From Eubacteriales bacterium (GTDB lineage: Bacteria > Bacillota_A > Clostridia > Lachnospirales > Lachnospiraceae): DNA of 16,292 bases. The position numbers were made by a program, and so were the translations under genes. The notes beneath the pieces are model-generated. The model was not told the origin of the DNA, searched no databases, and saw only the letters and a program-made list of their open reading frames with translations. The stretch covers positions 1 through 16,292 of the forward strand of contig JAUNJL010000053.1 in assembly GCA_030533315.1 (NCBI GenBank), given 5' to 3'. Positions 7,483 to 15,426 of this stretch are shown in pieces. Every line of letters begins with the position of its first letter. Position 1 is the first letter of the stretch.

Positions 7483-7874
7483 AGAAGGATTCCCCTTTTT
7501 TCATAAATTTCCGCAGCCTCCAGCACCAGCTTGGCACAGTGGGGGGCCTGGTATTTTTCCAGCAGCTCCTGGGCCATAAGCAGCAGCTCCCTTTTCGTGG
7601 AACGGTTTGGCCGCAGTTTGTTGTACATGGCCAGGATCACGTCGTCAGGGACCTTGACCAGCTCTGCAGCCCGCTCAAAGTTCGCCTCCATGGAGGGATT
7701 GTCAGCCTCCTTCGCCACCTGTCCCTGGCGCCTCAGCATTTCGGAGGAAATCTTGATGTCCTCCGCCGTCACCCTGCCCTTTCTGACCTCCTCCAAGGTG
7801 ATCTCCGAAAGCCGCTTGCCCGTCTTGGAGGTAATGGTGTCGGCTTCCTTCTGTCCCAACGGATAATTGCTCAT
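7479..7874 (-). CDS. pduE: propanediol dehydratase small subunit
   Basis: Gamma subunit of the B12-dependent diol dehydratase. The start at ATG 7874 gives 131 residues (MSNYPLGQKEADTITSKTGK). It is preferred over the in-frame ATG at 7889 because GGGAGG sits 7 nt before it and it overlaps the pduD stop as ATGA. Family features include LSEITLEEVRKGRVTAEDIKI and the basic LRPNRSTKRELL segment before a C-terminal helix. Unlike PduD it shows no N-terminal targeting helix. Confidence 0.95.
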   Translation of the reverse strand: MSNYPLGQKEADTITSKTGKRLSEITLEEVRKGRVTAEDIKISSEMLRRQGQVAKEADNPSMEANFERAAELVKVPDDVILAMYNKLRPNRSTKRELLLMAQELLEKYQAPHCAKLVLEAAEIYEKRGILL

Positions 7875-8551
7875 CTTACGTCCTCCCATTCGATCATGCC
7901 CTTTTCAGGATCCAGCTGCTCAGTCTCCACAATGTGCATCAGAGCCGCCTTCACCTGGTATTTGGCCCGGACCATGGGGTCGTTGGTGCACGCAATGGGC
8001 GTCACCTTTTCCCCCTTCACATATTTTGCGGCATTTCTGCCGATCTTGCGGTAGGTGTCCAGATCCATCAACGGCGCCTGGGGGAAAAGCTCCAGATTGG
8101 AGAGGGGGTAAAGATCCTTCTGGTGGATCACCGTCGTCCCCTTGGACTGAATGCCAATACCGATCCCGGATCCAGACAGCCTGGCGGCCTGAAGGGCCAT
8201 AAAGCCCACGTCCGAGGTATCCAGCACCTTCACCACCCGGGAGGTCATCCCCTCCTCCTCGATCCCCGCCTTTACGTTCCTGATCACCTCATCCAGAGGG
8301 ATCCCTCCCATGGTGGCGTGGATCTCCGTCTGAAAGGCAGCCCCCACTCCTATGACGATCTCCCTGGGATCAGTTCCCTGGGGCGCCCTTTTTGCCCCCT
8401 CATAAGAACGCCTGGGCCGCATCCTCGTCTTCCCCGCCAGAGAACAGGAGGAAGCCTCCTCCTGGGAGGAGGGCTGTGCCGTCCCCTGCTTCCGCAGCTG
8501 TTCCACCACCGCCCTGGTGATGGCCTCGATCAGTTGATTATTTATCTCCAT
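7871..8551 (-). CDS. pduD: propanediol dehydratase medium subunit with targeting peptide
   Basis: Beta subunit of diol dehydratase; its Rossmann-like fold holds the lower part of the cobalamin. Of 226 residues, 1-19 (MEINNQLIEAITRAVVEQL) form an amphipathic helix like the encapsulation peptide of Salmonella PduD. A variable, charged linker runs to about residue 60. The catalytic-complex domain follows: EIVIGVGAAFQTEIHATMGG, DTSDVGFMALQAARLSGSG, GIGIQSKGTTVIHQKDL and the C-terminal VRAKYQVKAALMHIVET. The ATG at 8551 has AGGAGG 7 nt upstream. It lies 11 bp after pduC and overlaps pduE. The targeting helix is good evidence that the enzyme works inside the shell. Confidence 0.95.
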   Translation of the reverse strand: MEINNQLIEAITRAVVEQLRKQGTAQPSSQEEASSCSLAGKTRMRPRRSYEGAKRAPQGTDPREIVIGVGAAFQTEIHATMGGIPLDEVIRNVKAGIEEEGMTSRVVKVLDTSDVGFMALQAARLSGSGIGIGIQSKGTTVIHQKDLYPLSNLELFPQAPLMDLDTYRKIGRNAAKYVKGEKVTPIACTNDPMVRAKYQVKAALMHIVETEQLDPEKGMIEWEDVR

Positions 8552-8562
8552 GGCACGGCCTC

Positions 8563-10227
8563 CTAAAAATCATTTACATTGATCCGATGAGGGATCGCTT
8601 TGATCTCCTCCCAGCGGTCTCCCGCCACGCGGTAGCCCGTTCCCGGTCCCATGTAGTCGTTGGGGGTGTTCACCCCGGACATAACCTGAAAGTCCTCGTC
8701 CAGGATAGCCGCCGTGTGCATATAGTCCCCGATGACCCGCTGCTTCAGCATGTTCAGAATGCTCTGGGCCAGCTCCTCATAGCCGCTCTCCGCAAGGGCC
8801 TTGACCACGTCAAGCCCCGTGATCCCCCGCTTCATCAGGTCATCCGCCGCCATGATGTCCGCCGCAGAGTCTCTGTCCAGGGTATCCTTGCTTCCATGGG
8901 CATAGGTGACCGCCTCCACCTGCTCGTCTGTGATCTTGGTCAGCCCCAGATACCGGAACACGGCCTGCACCGCCTTTCCCGCCAGCCGGCGCACCCGGAT
9001 GACCTCCTCCTCCGTCACGGGGCGAAGTCCGCCGTCCACCTGCATATCCCGCTGCATCACATTGTAATCGTCAAAGTCCTCCGCATCAAAGTTGGAGCCA
9101 GCAAACATGTTGTCGTAATTCGGCTCCGCCGCATAGCCGGAAAAAATAAAATCCGTCCCCGGCATGAACTGGAGCATGGTTCTTGCCGTGCGCCGCATAT
9201 CTGAATTGGAAAAGCTCTGGTCATTGGAGGACGCACACTCCAGTCCCAGAAGGGCGGCAACCAGATTCTCCCCCATGACCTCCCGGATTCCGGCCGGCAC
9301 ACCGGCCGCAACGCCGATACAGCTCACGGAACCATTCTGGATCCCCTGAGAGCCCGCTCCCTTCGTCACGTAAAGACAGCGGCATTCCAAATACAGCATA
9401 GACTTTTTCTCGCTGCTTCCCATCAGGACCTCGGAGCCTGCGCCGGAGGTAAACCGCACCTTCAGTCCCCGGGATGCATAGGCAGAATTGAGAAAGGCCT
9501 TGGAATAAGAGGTATCATCTCCATCCACAAAGACCTTTTCCGTGCCGTACACGGAAAGGGTTTCCGCATAGGTGGTGAAGCCCCGGATCCCCAGCTCCAG
9601 CTCGGTGGCCTCCTCCGCAGAGCACTGGGTCAGAACCCCCTTCCTTCCCGCCTGTGCGCCGATCAGGAGGGCAATGGCGTTGAAGGGAGCATATCTGGCC
9701 ACCCCCATGGTGGTCTCCTCCTCCCGGAACCCCCTCAGAGCTCCCTCTGCCGCATCGGCCGCGATCTGCACCGGATCATCCTTCAGGTTGGTGATGTGAG
9801 CCTGGTTTCCAGGTACCCTCCTGGCCCTCATCTTCTGCATCCCCATCATCATCTCCACCACGTTGAGATAATTGATCACCTCCACCATCTTGGCCGGAGT
9901 GATGCCGGAAACAATGGAAAGGATCTCCTTTCGGGTGGTCTGGATATCCACGATCCTCCTGGCGATCTCCAGGGACGGCATCGCCATGGATGCCTCTCCC
10001 CGGTCAACCCGGATCGCATGATCCGCAATGAACTGATCCAGGAAGTCAAACTCCTCCCGCCTCTTGCCGTCCAGCTCCGTGATGATCCCATTTTCTATTT
10101 TTAAGGAAGGCTTTGGGTCATAAGGGCTTTTCATGGCCACAAACCCCATTTCCGGCCACTCGTCAATAAACCCGTCCTGATTGACCGCCCTATTGTCCAA
10201 AGCTTCGATTCTCTTTGATCTTTTCAT
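8563..10227 (-). CDS. pduC: propanediol dehydratase large subunit
   Basis: Catalytic alpha subunit; with adenosylcobalamin it turns 1,2-propanediol into propionaldehyde. The start at ATG 10227 gives 554 residues, the family length; the open frame extends 45 codons further but that part is unlike the family. The conserved core is intact: Q142 and H144 (PGNQAHITN) and E171 (FREEETTMG) correspond to Q141, H143 and E170 of the Klebsiella enzyme, offset by one. Also seen are SGAGSEVLMGSSEKKSMLYLE, GIQNGSVSCIGV and VMQRDMQVDGGLRPV. The ribosome site is weak (AAAAGG about 8 nt upstream), surprising for an abundant protein. A 197-bp gap separates it from the alcohol dehydrogenase gene. Glycerol dehydratase activity cannot be excluded, but the context favours propanediol. 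Confidence 0.96.
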   Translation of the reverse strand: MKRSKRIEALDNRAVNQDGFIDEWPEMGFVAMKSPYDPKPSLKIENGIITELDGKRREEFDFLDQFIADHAIRVDRGEASMAMPSLEIARRIVDIQTTRKEILSIVSGITPAKMVEVINYLNVVEMMMGMQKMRARRVPGNQAHITNLKDDPVQIAADAAEGALRGFREEETTMGVARYAPFNAIALLIGAQAGRKGVLTQCSAEEATELELGIRGFTTYAETLSVYGTEKVFVDGDDTSYSKAFLNSAYASRGLKVRFTSGAGSEVLMGSSEKKSMLYLECRCLYVTKGAGSQGIQNGSVSCIGVAAGVPAGIREVMGENLVAALLGLECASSNDQSFSNSDMRRTARTMLQFMPGTDFIFSGYAAEPNYDNMFAGSNFDAEDFDDYNVMQRDMQVDGGLRPVTEEEVIRVRRLAGKAVQAVFRYLGLTKITDEQVEAVTYAHGSKDTLDRDSAADIMAADDLMKRGITGLDVVKALAESGYEELAQSILNMLKQRVIGDYMHTAAILDEDFQVMSGVNTPNDYMGPGTGYRVAGDRWEEIKAIPHRINVNDF

Positions 10228-10424
10228 CGCTTCTACCTTTTCTATGTATAAGCCCCCTCGCCCCGGCCTCCAGACTGGCGAAAACCGAGACGGCCATCCT
10301 CTTTTTTGCCAAAATGCTCCCAGGCAGGCCTGCCAAACATGACGGGGTAAGCAAATCCCCACCGCTGCCGGCGTTTTTCTGGATCCTTCTGCGCAGCCTC
10401 TCAGACACCCGAAAAATCACAGCC
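10228..10424 (-). promoter_or_regulatory. 197-bp spacer upstream of pduC, possible leader
   Basis: One of the two longest gaps within the operon. It contains a perfect 12-bp palindrome GGCAGGCCTGCC (10323-10334) and GGGG/CCCC arms around a 9-nt loop (about 10344-10360). No cobalamin riboswitch motif and no convincing promoter was found. TATACA, about 20 nt before the pduC ATG, lacks a -35 partner. Two frames stay open across it but without family resemblance. Confidence 0.4.
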
Positions 10425-11576
10425 TTAGAAATGCCACAGCTTCGTGTAGATCTTCACAATGTCCTCTTTTTGAGGAATCCTGGGATTGTTGGCCGTACAG
10501 GCATCCTTCAGGGCTGCCTCCGCCATCTTGTCCACCGCCGCAAAGTAGGCGTCCGGCGTGATGGTTCCCACCTCCTGAATGGTCAGGGGGATGCTCATCT
10601 CCTTCTGCATGAACTGGATCCAGTTTACCAGGGAGCGCACCGACATCACCTTATTGTAATTGCTAAGTCCCAGGATGTGCGCTATATTGGCGTAGCGCTT
10701 CACAGCCGGAAGGTATTCCTTCTGACTGCGGCTGTGCTTGTTGATGTTTGCGTTAAACTCCACGATGTGGGGCAGGAGCATGGCGTTGGCCCTCCCGTGG
10801 GGAATGTGAAACATGGCTCCCAACTGGTGTGCCATGCTGTGGGTGATCCCCAATCCCGCCGCGTTGAAGGATAGGCCGGCCAGACAGGAGGCCACGTGCA
10901 TCTTCTGTCTGGCGTGCATGTCGCCTCCGTCCAGATAGGCCCGAAGAAGAAAAACGCCGCAGATCTCAATGGCCTTTTCCGCAAGAGCGGAAGAAAACTC
11001 ATTGTGCTCCGTGCTCACATAGGATTCCAGAGCGTGGGTAAACACGTCCATCCCCGTATCCGCCGTGACGGCAGGAGGAACGCTCCGCACCAGCTCCGCA
11101 TCCAGGATCGCCTCATCTGCGGTGAGGGAGTCAGAGATCAATGGATATTTTACGTGTGCATCCGTATCATTTACCACCGCAAAGGATGTCACCTCGGAGC
11201 CTGTGCCGCTTGTGGTAGGCACTGCGATCAGGCCCACCTTTCCATAGCTGTTGATCTTCAAGGCAAACTCCCGGATCGCCTTGGAGGAATCGATCGCTGA
11301 CCCGCCTCCCACGGCCACAACGGCCTGAGGCTGATACTGAAGGAATTTCTTTACCCCTTCTGCGATCTTTCCCACCGGAGCGTCCGGCACCACATCACTG
11401 AAAATGTCATACTGGATGCCCCCTCTTTTCAGAGGCTCCGTGATCAGATCGATCATAGGTCCCTGTGCCACAAAAGGATCCGTAATGATCAGAACTCTCT
11501 CATAAGGGAGCTTCTCCAGCCGCTCCAGGGCATGATCCCCAAAATGGATGACTGTTTTCATTTCAAAGGTTTTCAT
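10425..11576 (-). CDS. pduQ: iron-containing alcohol dehydrogenase, PduQ-like 1-propanol dehydrogenase
   Basis: Probably reduces propionaldehyde to 1-propanol, recycling NADH to NAD+. The 383 residues have the group III (Fe-ADH) layout: the nucleotide-binding GGGSAIDSSKA (90-100), PTTSGTGSEVTSFA (120-133), and a metal site predicted from FucO as D177, H181, H246 and H260 (GMDVFTHALESY and THSMAHQLGAMFHIPHG). The ATG at 11576 has AAAGGGG 6 nt upstream. The gene sits between deoR and pduC. Family members also act as lactaldehyde reductase or butanol dehydrogenase, so the substrate is assigned by context. No clear N-terminal targeting helix is seen. Confidence 0.9.
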   Translation of the reverse strand: MKTFEMKTVIHFGDHALERLEKLPYERVLIITDPFVAQGPMIDLITEPLKRGGIQYDIFSDVVPDAPVGKIAEGVKKFLQYQPQAVVAVGGGSAIDSSKAIREFALKINSYGKVGLIAVPTTSGTGSEVTSFAVVNDTDAHVKYPLISDSLTADEAILDAELVRSVPPAVTADTGMDVFTHALESYVSTEHNEFSSALAEKAIEICGVFLLRAYLDGGDMHARQKMHVASCLAGLSFNAAGLGITHSMAHQLGAMFHIPHGRANAMLLPHIVEFNANINKHSRSQKEYLPAVKRYANIAHILGLSNYNKVMSVRSLVNWIQFMQKEMSIPLTIQEVGTITPDAYFAAVDKMAEAALKDACTANNPRIPQKEDIVKIYTKLWHF

Positions 11577-11591
11577 AACTTGCCCCTTTCA

Positions 11592-11610
11592 TGACGCATT
11601 CGCTGCGTCA
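11592..11610 (-). repeat. intercistronic hairpin between deoR and pduQ
   Basis: A perfect 7-bp inverted repeat, TGACGCA (11592-11598) and TGCGTCA (11604-11610), has a 5-nt loop. It lies between the deoR stop and the pduQ ribosome site. There is no T-run, so it is more likely an RNA-stability or processing hairpin than a terminator. The palindrome could also be a protein-binding site. Confidence 0.5.
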
Positions 11611-11614
11611 GACT

Positions 11615-12403
11615 CTACGCTCCTTTTTCCGGTGTGAGCTCCGGGGGATAACGGCACTGGATCCCCAGCTTCTCCAAATAGTCCCGCCACTCTCCGGAGG
11701 GCTTCTGGTCGGTCACCACAAGATCCACATCCCGCAGACTACCGCACACGGAAAATGAGGTCTGATCAAACTTGGAGCTGTCCACCACCAGGATTCTCCG
11801 CCGGGCGGAGCCAATCATGGCCTTCTTCACGCTGGCAAACGCCTCCTGCGACTCCATGACGCCCCATTTTTGATCCAGGGTCTTACAGGAGAAGATGGCT
11901 GAATCCACATAATAAGAACGAATGACCTCCTCCGTCTTTGCCCCCCAAAAGGCCAGATACCCTTCCTTCATCATTCCCCCTGTGGAAATGATGTTCCAGC
12001 CTGACACGTCCGCCAGCTCCAGGAGGATCTCCACAGAGTTGGTCACGATCGTCAGCCTCTCCTTTTCCTTCAGGGCTCTCGCCACAAACACCGCCGTGGT
12101 GCTGGCATCCAGACAAAGATGCTCGCCGTCATGGACCTGGGAAGCCACAATCTCCGCCATCCGCTGCTTTCCCACCACATTCTGGTTTTTCCTGATGTTG
12201 AAGGGAAGATCAATGCCCAGATCCTCATTGATCACGGCTCCGCCGTAGCTTTTGGTGGCCACCCCTTCCTTCTCCAGCTTATCTAGGTCTCTTCGGATGG
12301 TTTCCTCGGAGACGCCGTACAGCTGACTTAATTCATTGACCAGCACCCGCTTCTCCTGCTGGAGCTTTACCAGGATCAGATTTCGCCTTTCTAATGCAAG
12401 CAT
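11615..12403 (-). CDS. DeoR-family transcriptional regulator
   Basis: 262 residues from the ATG at 12403, which has AAGGAGG 7 nt upstream; an upstream TTG at 12421 is in frame but less likely. The N-terminal winged helix-turn-helix (about 5-55) contains the family signature VSEETIRRDLDKLEKEG and the following KSYGGAV. The C-terminal DeoRC domain carries HLCLDASTTAVFVARALK and IVTNSVEILLELAD, the part that binds sugar phosphates in relatives. It is encoded inside the operon, between pduT and the alcohol dehydrogenase, so it probably controls the operon and therefore itself. The ligand is not evident. DeoR proteins usually repress and are released by a phosphorylated sugar such as fuculose-1-phosphate, but this is inference. 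Confidence 0.92.
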   Translation of the reverse strand: MLALERRNLILVKLQQEKRVLVNELSQLYGVSEETIRRDLDKLEKEGVATKSYGGAVINEDLGIDLPFNIRKNQNVVGKQRMAEIVASQVHDGEHLCLDASTTAVFVARALKEKERLTIVTNSVEILLELADVSGWNIISTGGMMKEGYLAFWGAKTEEVIRSYYVDSAIFSCKTLDQKWGVMESQEAFASVKKAMIGSARRRILVVDSSKFDQTSFSVCGSLRDVDLVVTDQKPSGEWRDYLEKLGIQCRYPPELTPEKGA

Positions 12404-12437
12404 GTCCGCGCCTCCTTCCAAAATCTCGTCTTGGCCG

Positions 12438-12986
12438 TCAGAGGATGGTATCGATCATTCGCTTATCTGGATGAGCGATCACGGAAGAATCCAGGTACAT
12501 GCCCTTGGCGGCCACCAGCTCCTTTGCACGCTGGATGGATGCCTCCACCGCGGACACCTCCCCGGTGAGCATCATGTAGGATTTTCCGCACATCCCCTTT
12601 GCAATGCGCAGCTCGATGAGATCCACAATGGCCGTCTTGGCTGCCTGATCCGCCGCCTCGATGATGGACGCCGCATCGTAGGTCTCCAGAATACCCAGGG
12701 CCCGGATCTCCTCCACCTGGGTCGTCCCATAAATAGCGGGAAAAATGGACTCATGAGGATTTCCCAGGACAAAGCTGTCAATGCAGTGATCCTCATAGGC
12801 CGTCACCGCCGCCTCCACGGCGGCCTTTACCGCACTTAGATCGCCGGTGATAATTGCAATGTATTTGCCCGGACATACGGTCTGCGCCTCTACAATCTCC
12901 ACCTCGGCCGTCTTTACCATAGCGTCCGCTGCGGTAACACCGGTGGGTGTTGTCTTAAATTCAATCATTCCGATTGCCTTACTCAT
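12438..12986 (-). CDS. pduT: BMC shell protein PduT (tandem-domain trimer with Fe-S site)
   Basis: 182 residues with two BMC domains (about 1-90 and 95-180), which assemble as a pseudohexameric trimer in the shell. Cysteine 38 in VCPGKY falls at exactly the position of Cys38 of Salmonella PduT, where three copies hold a [4Fe-4S] cluster in the central pore. The second domain starts with ALGILETYDAASIIEAADQA and ends with VIAHPDKRM. The start at ATG 12986 is preferred over GTG 12995, because AAAGGG lies 10 nt before the former and only 2 nt before the latter. It follows pduS, its known electron-transfer partner. The role is likely electron passage or cluster repair across the shell. Confidence 0.93.
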   Translation of the reverse strand: MSKAIGMIEFKTTPTGVTAADAMVKTAEVEIVEAQTVCPGKYIAIITGDLSAVKAAVEAAVTAYEDHCIDSFVLGNPHESIFPAIYGTTQVEEIRALGILETYDAASIIEAADQAAKTAIVDLIELRIAKGMCGKSYMMLTGEVSAVEASIQRAKELVAAKGMYLDSSVIAHPDKRMIDTIL

Positions 12987-13038
12987 GTTCTGCACGCCCT
13001 TTCTGTGACAGCTCCCCTACGTGAGCCGTCACTCCTTT

Positions 13039-14367
13039 CTACTTCTTTGCAATTATGATCCAGCGATCCGTCACCTCTGTAACCCTGCCGCAGATGGATG
13101 CGTGAAGCCCCACGCTCAGGCCCTCCGCCGGCTGTGCGATCATCTGTCCCCTGCTCACCTGGTCTCCCTGCGAGACCACGGCCCTGGCAGGTGCGCCAAT
13201 GTGCTGGCTCAAAAGAAGCTTCACCTTGGGAACGGCCACCAAGGTCTCATCCAGGGGCGCCTCCCCGTCGTATTTTGTCAGGCCCAGTCTGGCCATCAGC
13301 CTCTCCTCCGGCACCTTACGGTACTCTCTGGATTCCTGGATGGCAGCTGGCTGCACTCCCTGGGGAGGACGGATGCCTCCTTTCCGGAGGCCTACCTTCA
13401 TGTCCGCAAGAAGCGTCCTGGGCGCCAGGCTCTGAGGACAGGAATACATTTCGCAGACGCCACAGGAGCTGCAAAAAGCTGCATCCATGTAGGGATTCAG
13501 ATCCCGGAAGTCCTGGTTGGACGCCGCCCTCATGAACCTGGCTGGATCAATGGGATGTCCCAGGGCATGTCTGGGACAAAGATCCGTACAGGTATTGCAC
13601 TGGCAGCAGATAGACGCTGCCCGCTTCAAATCTATGGAAGAAGTCCTCTGCTTCTTCTGAACGATCACATGGTCCCTGGGAAGGACCAATATGGCATTTG
13701 TCGTCTTTGTCACCGGCTCCGACGGGCTTCCGATTCGCCCCATCATGGGTCCGCCAACAAAATAGACAGGATCCTTCACCGTTGTCTTCCCCGCCTGAGC
13801 CACCACCTCTTCCAAAGTGCATCCCAGGGGAACCCTGACGGTCACCGGCCTTTCCACCTCAGCCACCACGGACACGTATTTGTCCGTTACCGGCTTCTGT
13901 TGTTCTACCGCGCGGTACACGTTGTAGATGGTCTCCACATTGAACACGGCCACACCCTGCTCAATGGGAAGTCCTCCCGGGCGCACCACCCGGCCGGTTG
14001 CCTCGTAAATCAGAACAACCTCGTCTCCCATCGGATACACCTCATCCAAAAGATGGATGCTCATCCCGGGAAATTCCTCAATGTGCTGCTGCAGAGCCTT
14101 CACTGTCTGAACATAAGATTTCTTGATCCCAATAATGGCCTGGGAAGCCCCTACCGTCTCGGCAACCAGACAAAAGGTCTTCATGATCTCATATGCGTGC
14201 TTTTCCAAAAGCTGTCTGTGCAGCTTCAGGAGAGGCTCACACTCCGCACAGTTCATAAGGATGACCTCTGCCTTAGGGGTCAGCTTCATATAAGTAGGAA
14301 ATCCGGCTCCGCCGGCGCCTGCCACCCCGCTCTGCTGTATGATATCCTGTAATTCCTTGATCTCCAT
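13039..14367 (-). CDS. pduS: PduS, RnfC-like Fe-S cobalamin reductase
   Basis: Reduces cobalamin so that PduO can adenosylate it. From the ATG at 14367 (GGAG 7 nt upstream; 442 residues) it has the RnfC/NuoF-type N-terminus SGVAGAGGAGFPTYMKL (13-29) and NCAECEPLL (39-47). Two ferredoxin-like motifs follow: C254, C257, C260, C264 (CCQCNTCTDLCP) and C299, C302, C305, C310 (CSSCGVCEMYSCP). A barrel-sandwich domain (about 380-435) closes it, with GDQVSRGQMIAQPAEGLSVG. The longer frame starting at 14418 would overlap the upstream gene and is unlikely. It begins 4 bp after pduN and is followed by pduT, as in classical pdu operons. Salmonella PduS binds FMN and two [4Fe-4S] clusters. Confidence 0.95.
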   Translation of the reverse strand: MEIKELQDIIQQSGVAGAGGAGFPTYMKLTPKAEVILMNCAECEPLLKLHRQLLEKHAYEIMKTFCLVAETVGASQAIIGIKKSYVQTVKALQQHIEEFPGMSIHLLDEVYPMGDEVVLIYEATGRVVRPGGLPIEQGVAVFNVETIYNVYRAVEQQKPVTDKYVSVVAEVERPVTVRVPLGCTLEEVVAQAGKTTVKDPVYFVGGPMMGRIGSPSEPVTKTTNAILVLPRDHVIVQKKQRTSSIDLKRAASICCQCNTCTDLCPRHALGHPIDPARFMRAASNQDFRDLNPYMDAAFCSSCGVCEMYSCPQSLAPRTLLADMKVGLRKGGIRPPQGVQPAAIQESREYRKVPEERLMARLGLTKYDGEAPLDETLVAVPKVKLLLSQHIGAPARAVVSQGDQVSRGQMIAQPAEGLSVGLHASICGRVTEVTDRWIIIAKK

Positions 14368-14371
14368 GGCG

Positions 14372-14638
14372 TTACTCCAATCCTGCGCCGTCATCGACAA
14401 TGCCCACGATAGCGGCATCCACCGGCGCCGTTTCCACGCCGCAGCCTATCCTGGCTGCGCTTCCCTGTGCCACCAATACATATTCACCGACTCCTGCGCC
14501 GATGATGTCGATCGCAACGATTCGGCCGAGGTCGCCTTTCATATGATGCACCGGTTCCACGATCATAAATTTATTGCCGATGAGCTTTTCACTTTTTCTT
14601 GTGGAAACCACGCTTCCAACTACTTTCCCTACGATCAT
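14372..14638 (-). CDS. pduN: EutN/CcmL-type pentameric shell vertex protein
   Basis: 88 residues forming a BMC pentamer that caps the corners of the microcompartment. The family pattern is clear: MIVGKVVGSVVSTRKSEKL, then KFMIVEPV, the conserved DIIGAGVGEYVLVAQGSAAR, and the ending VDAAIVGIVD. The ATG at 14638 has GGAGG 5 nt upstream. The gene is followed by pduS after 4 bp, so the two are probably coupled. EutN and PduN are not reliably separable by sequence; the context gives PduN. Confidence 0.93.
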   Translation of the reverse strand: MIVGKVVGSVVSTRKSEKLIGNKFMIVEPVHHMKGDLGRIVAIDIIGAGVGEYVLVAQGSAARIGCGVETAPVDAAIVGIVDDGAGLE

Positions 14639-14709
14639 ATGCGCCTCCGAAATTTATGTAAAGCGGACATTTCTCCTCCGCCCCTGCGGCTAAAGCTTTT
14701 TTCTCATCA

Positions 14710-14729
14710 GAAGCGGATTCTTCCGCTTC
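14710..14729 (-). repeat. intercistronic hairpin between pduL and pduN
   Basis: A perfect 8-bp inverted repeat, GAAGCGGA (14710-14717) and TCCGCTTC (14722-14729), has a 4-nt loop in the 118-bp gap between the pduL stop and pduN. On the transcribed strand it is followed by A residues rather than T, so it is not a standard terminator. Confidence 0.55.
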
Positions 14730-14756
14730 CTTTTCACAAAGGCACCGGCCTTCGTA

Positions 14757-15401
14757 TCATTTCAGGATGGTGACGGTGCTTCCCGTGGCGATCTTTGCCG
14801 CGTTGGCCTCGTCCGTGTCAATGTGCATCTCCAGAGTGAAGCTGTCGTCCACCCGGATCTTCACACGGTTAAAGATGGTTCCTCTCTCATTGTCCGCCTT
14901 CACCGACACCATGTCGCCGTCCCTTACGCCTGCCGCCTGAGCGTCCTTGGGAGACATATGGATGTGGCGCATGGCGACGATGCAGCCCTCCTCCAGGTAC
15001 AGGGCACCCCTGGGCCCCACAATGGCAATGGGGGCGCTGCCCTTGATATCCCCGGACTCCCGTACGGGAACCTTCATTCCCAGCTTGATGGCATCCGTCG
15101 CGGAAACCTCCACCTGGGAGGCCCTGCGGACCGGCCCCAGGATCCGAACGTTTTCGATGGCCCGGAGCTTTAAGCCCACGATGGTAACGGTCTCATTGGA
15201 GGCAAACTGTCCGCCCATCAACTCTTTTTTCTTTGTAAGCTGATAACCCGGCCCAAACAACGCCTCCACATGCTCCTGAGTCAGATGGATATGTCTGGCG
15301 GAAACCCCGACGGGCACCAAAAAGCCTCTGCCCTTTTCTTCTGTTTTATTCATGGCATCGATCACCATTCTGGTGATGAGCTCAATATGATTCGTCTCCA
15401 A
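14757..15401 (-). CDS. pduL: phosphate propanoyltransferase (PduL)
   Basis: Exchanges CoA for phosphate on propionyl-CoA, freeing CoA inside the compartment and giving propionyl-phosphate for ATP synthesis. From TTG 15401 the protein has 214 residues, close to Salmonella PduL (about 210). It begins with a helix (HIELITRMVIDAMNK) like known encapsulation peptides. Metal-binding histidines are all visible: H37 and H39 (VSARHIHLT), H146 and H148 (AMRHIHMSP), and H193 (LEMHIDTDEANA). The frame stays open to a TTG at 15461, but those extra 20 residues are not family-like and have no ribosome site. At 15401 there is AAGGCAGGTG upstream, only a fair site. The start is therefore uncertain; function is not. 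Confidence 0.93.
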   Translation of the reverse strand: METNHIELITRMVIDAMNKTEEKGRGFLVPVGVSARHIHLTQEHVEALFGPGYQLTKKKELMGGQFASNETVTIVGLKLRAIENVRILGPVRRASQVEVSATDAIKLGMKVPVRESGDIKGSAPIAIVGPRGALYLEEGCIVAMRHIHMSPKDAQAAGVRDGDMVSVKADNERGTIFNRVKIRVDDSFTLEMHIDTDEANAAKIATGSTVTILK

Positions 15402-15426
15402 GCCTACACCTGCCTTCTCTTCCGAC

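Noticed and set aside
10240..10252. TATACA as a -10 box for a pduC promoter
   Set aside because: No -35-like hexamer at 16-18 bp, and it would leave almost no room between the transcript start and the ribosome site.
10228..10362. longer start for pduC (45 extra codons)
   Set aside because: The added residues are unlike the family, and the ATG at 10227 gives the exact family length of 554.
10228..10424. cobalamin riboswitch before pduC
   Set aside because: Expected for a B12-dependent enzyme, but neither the B12 box nor the GCCACTG-type core could be found; only vague similarity (GCCAGTCTGGAGGCC) is present.
13021..14352. 443-codon open frame on the plus strand
   Set aside because: Antisense shadow of pduS, which has intact cysteine motifs on the minus strand.
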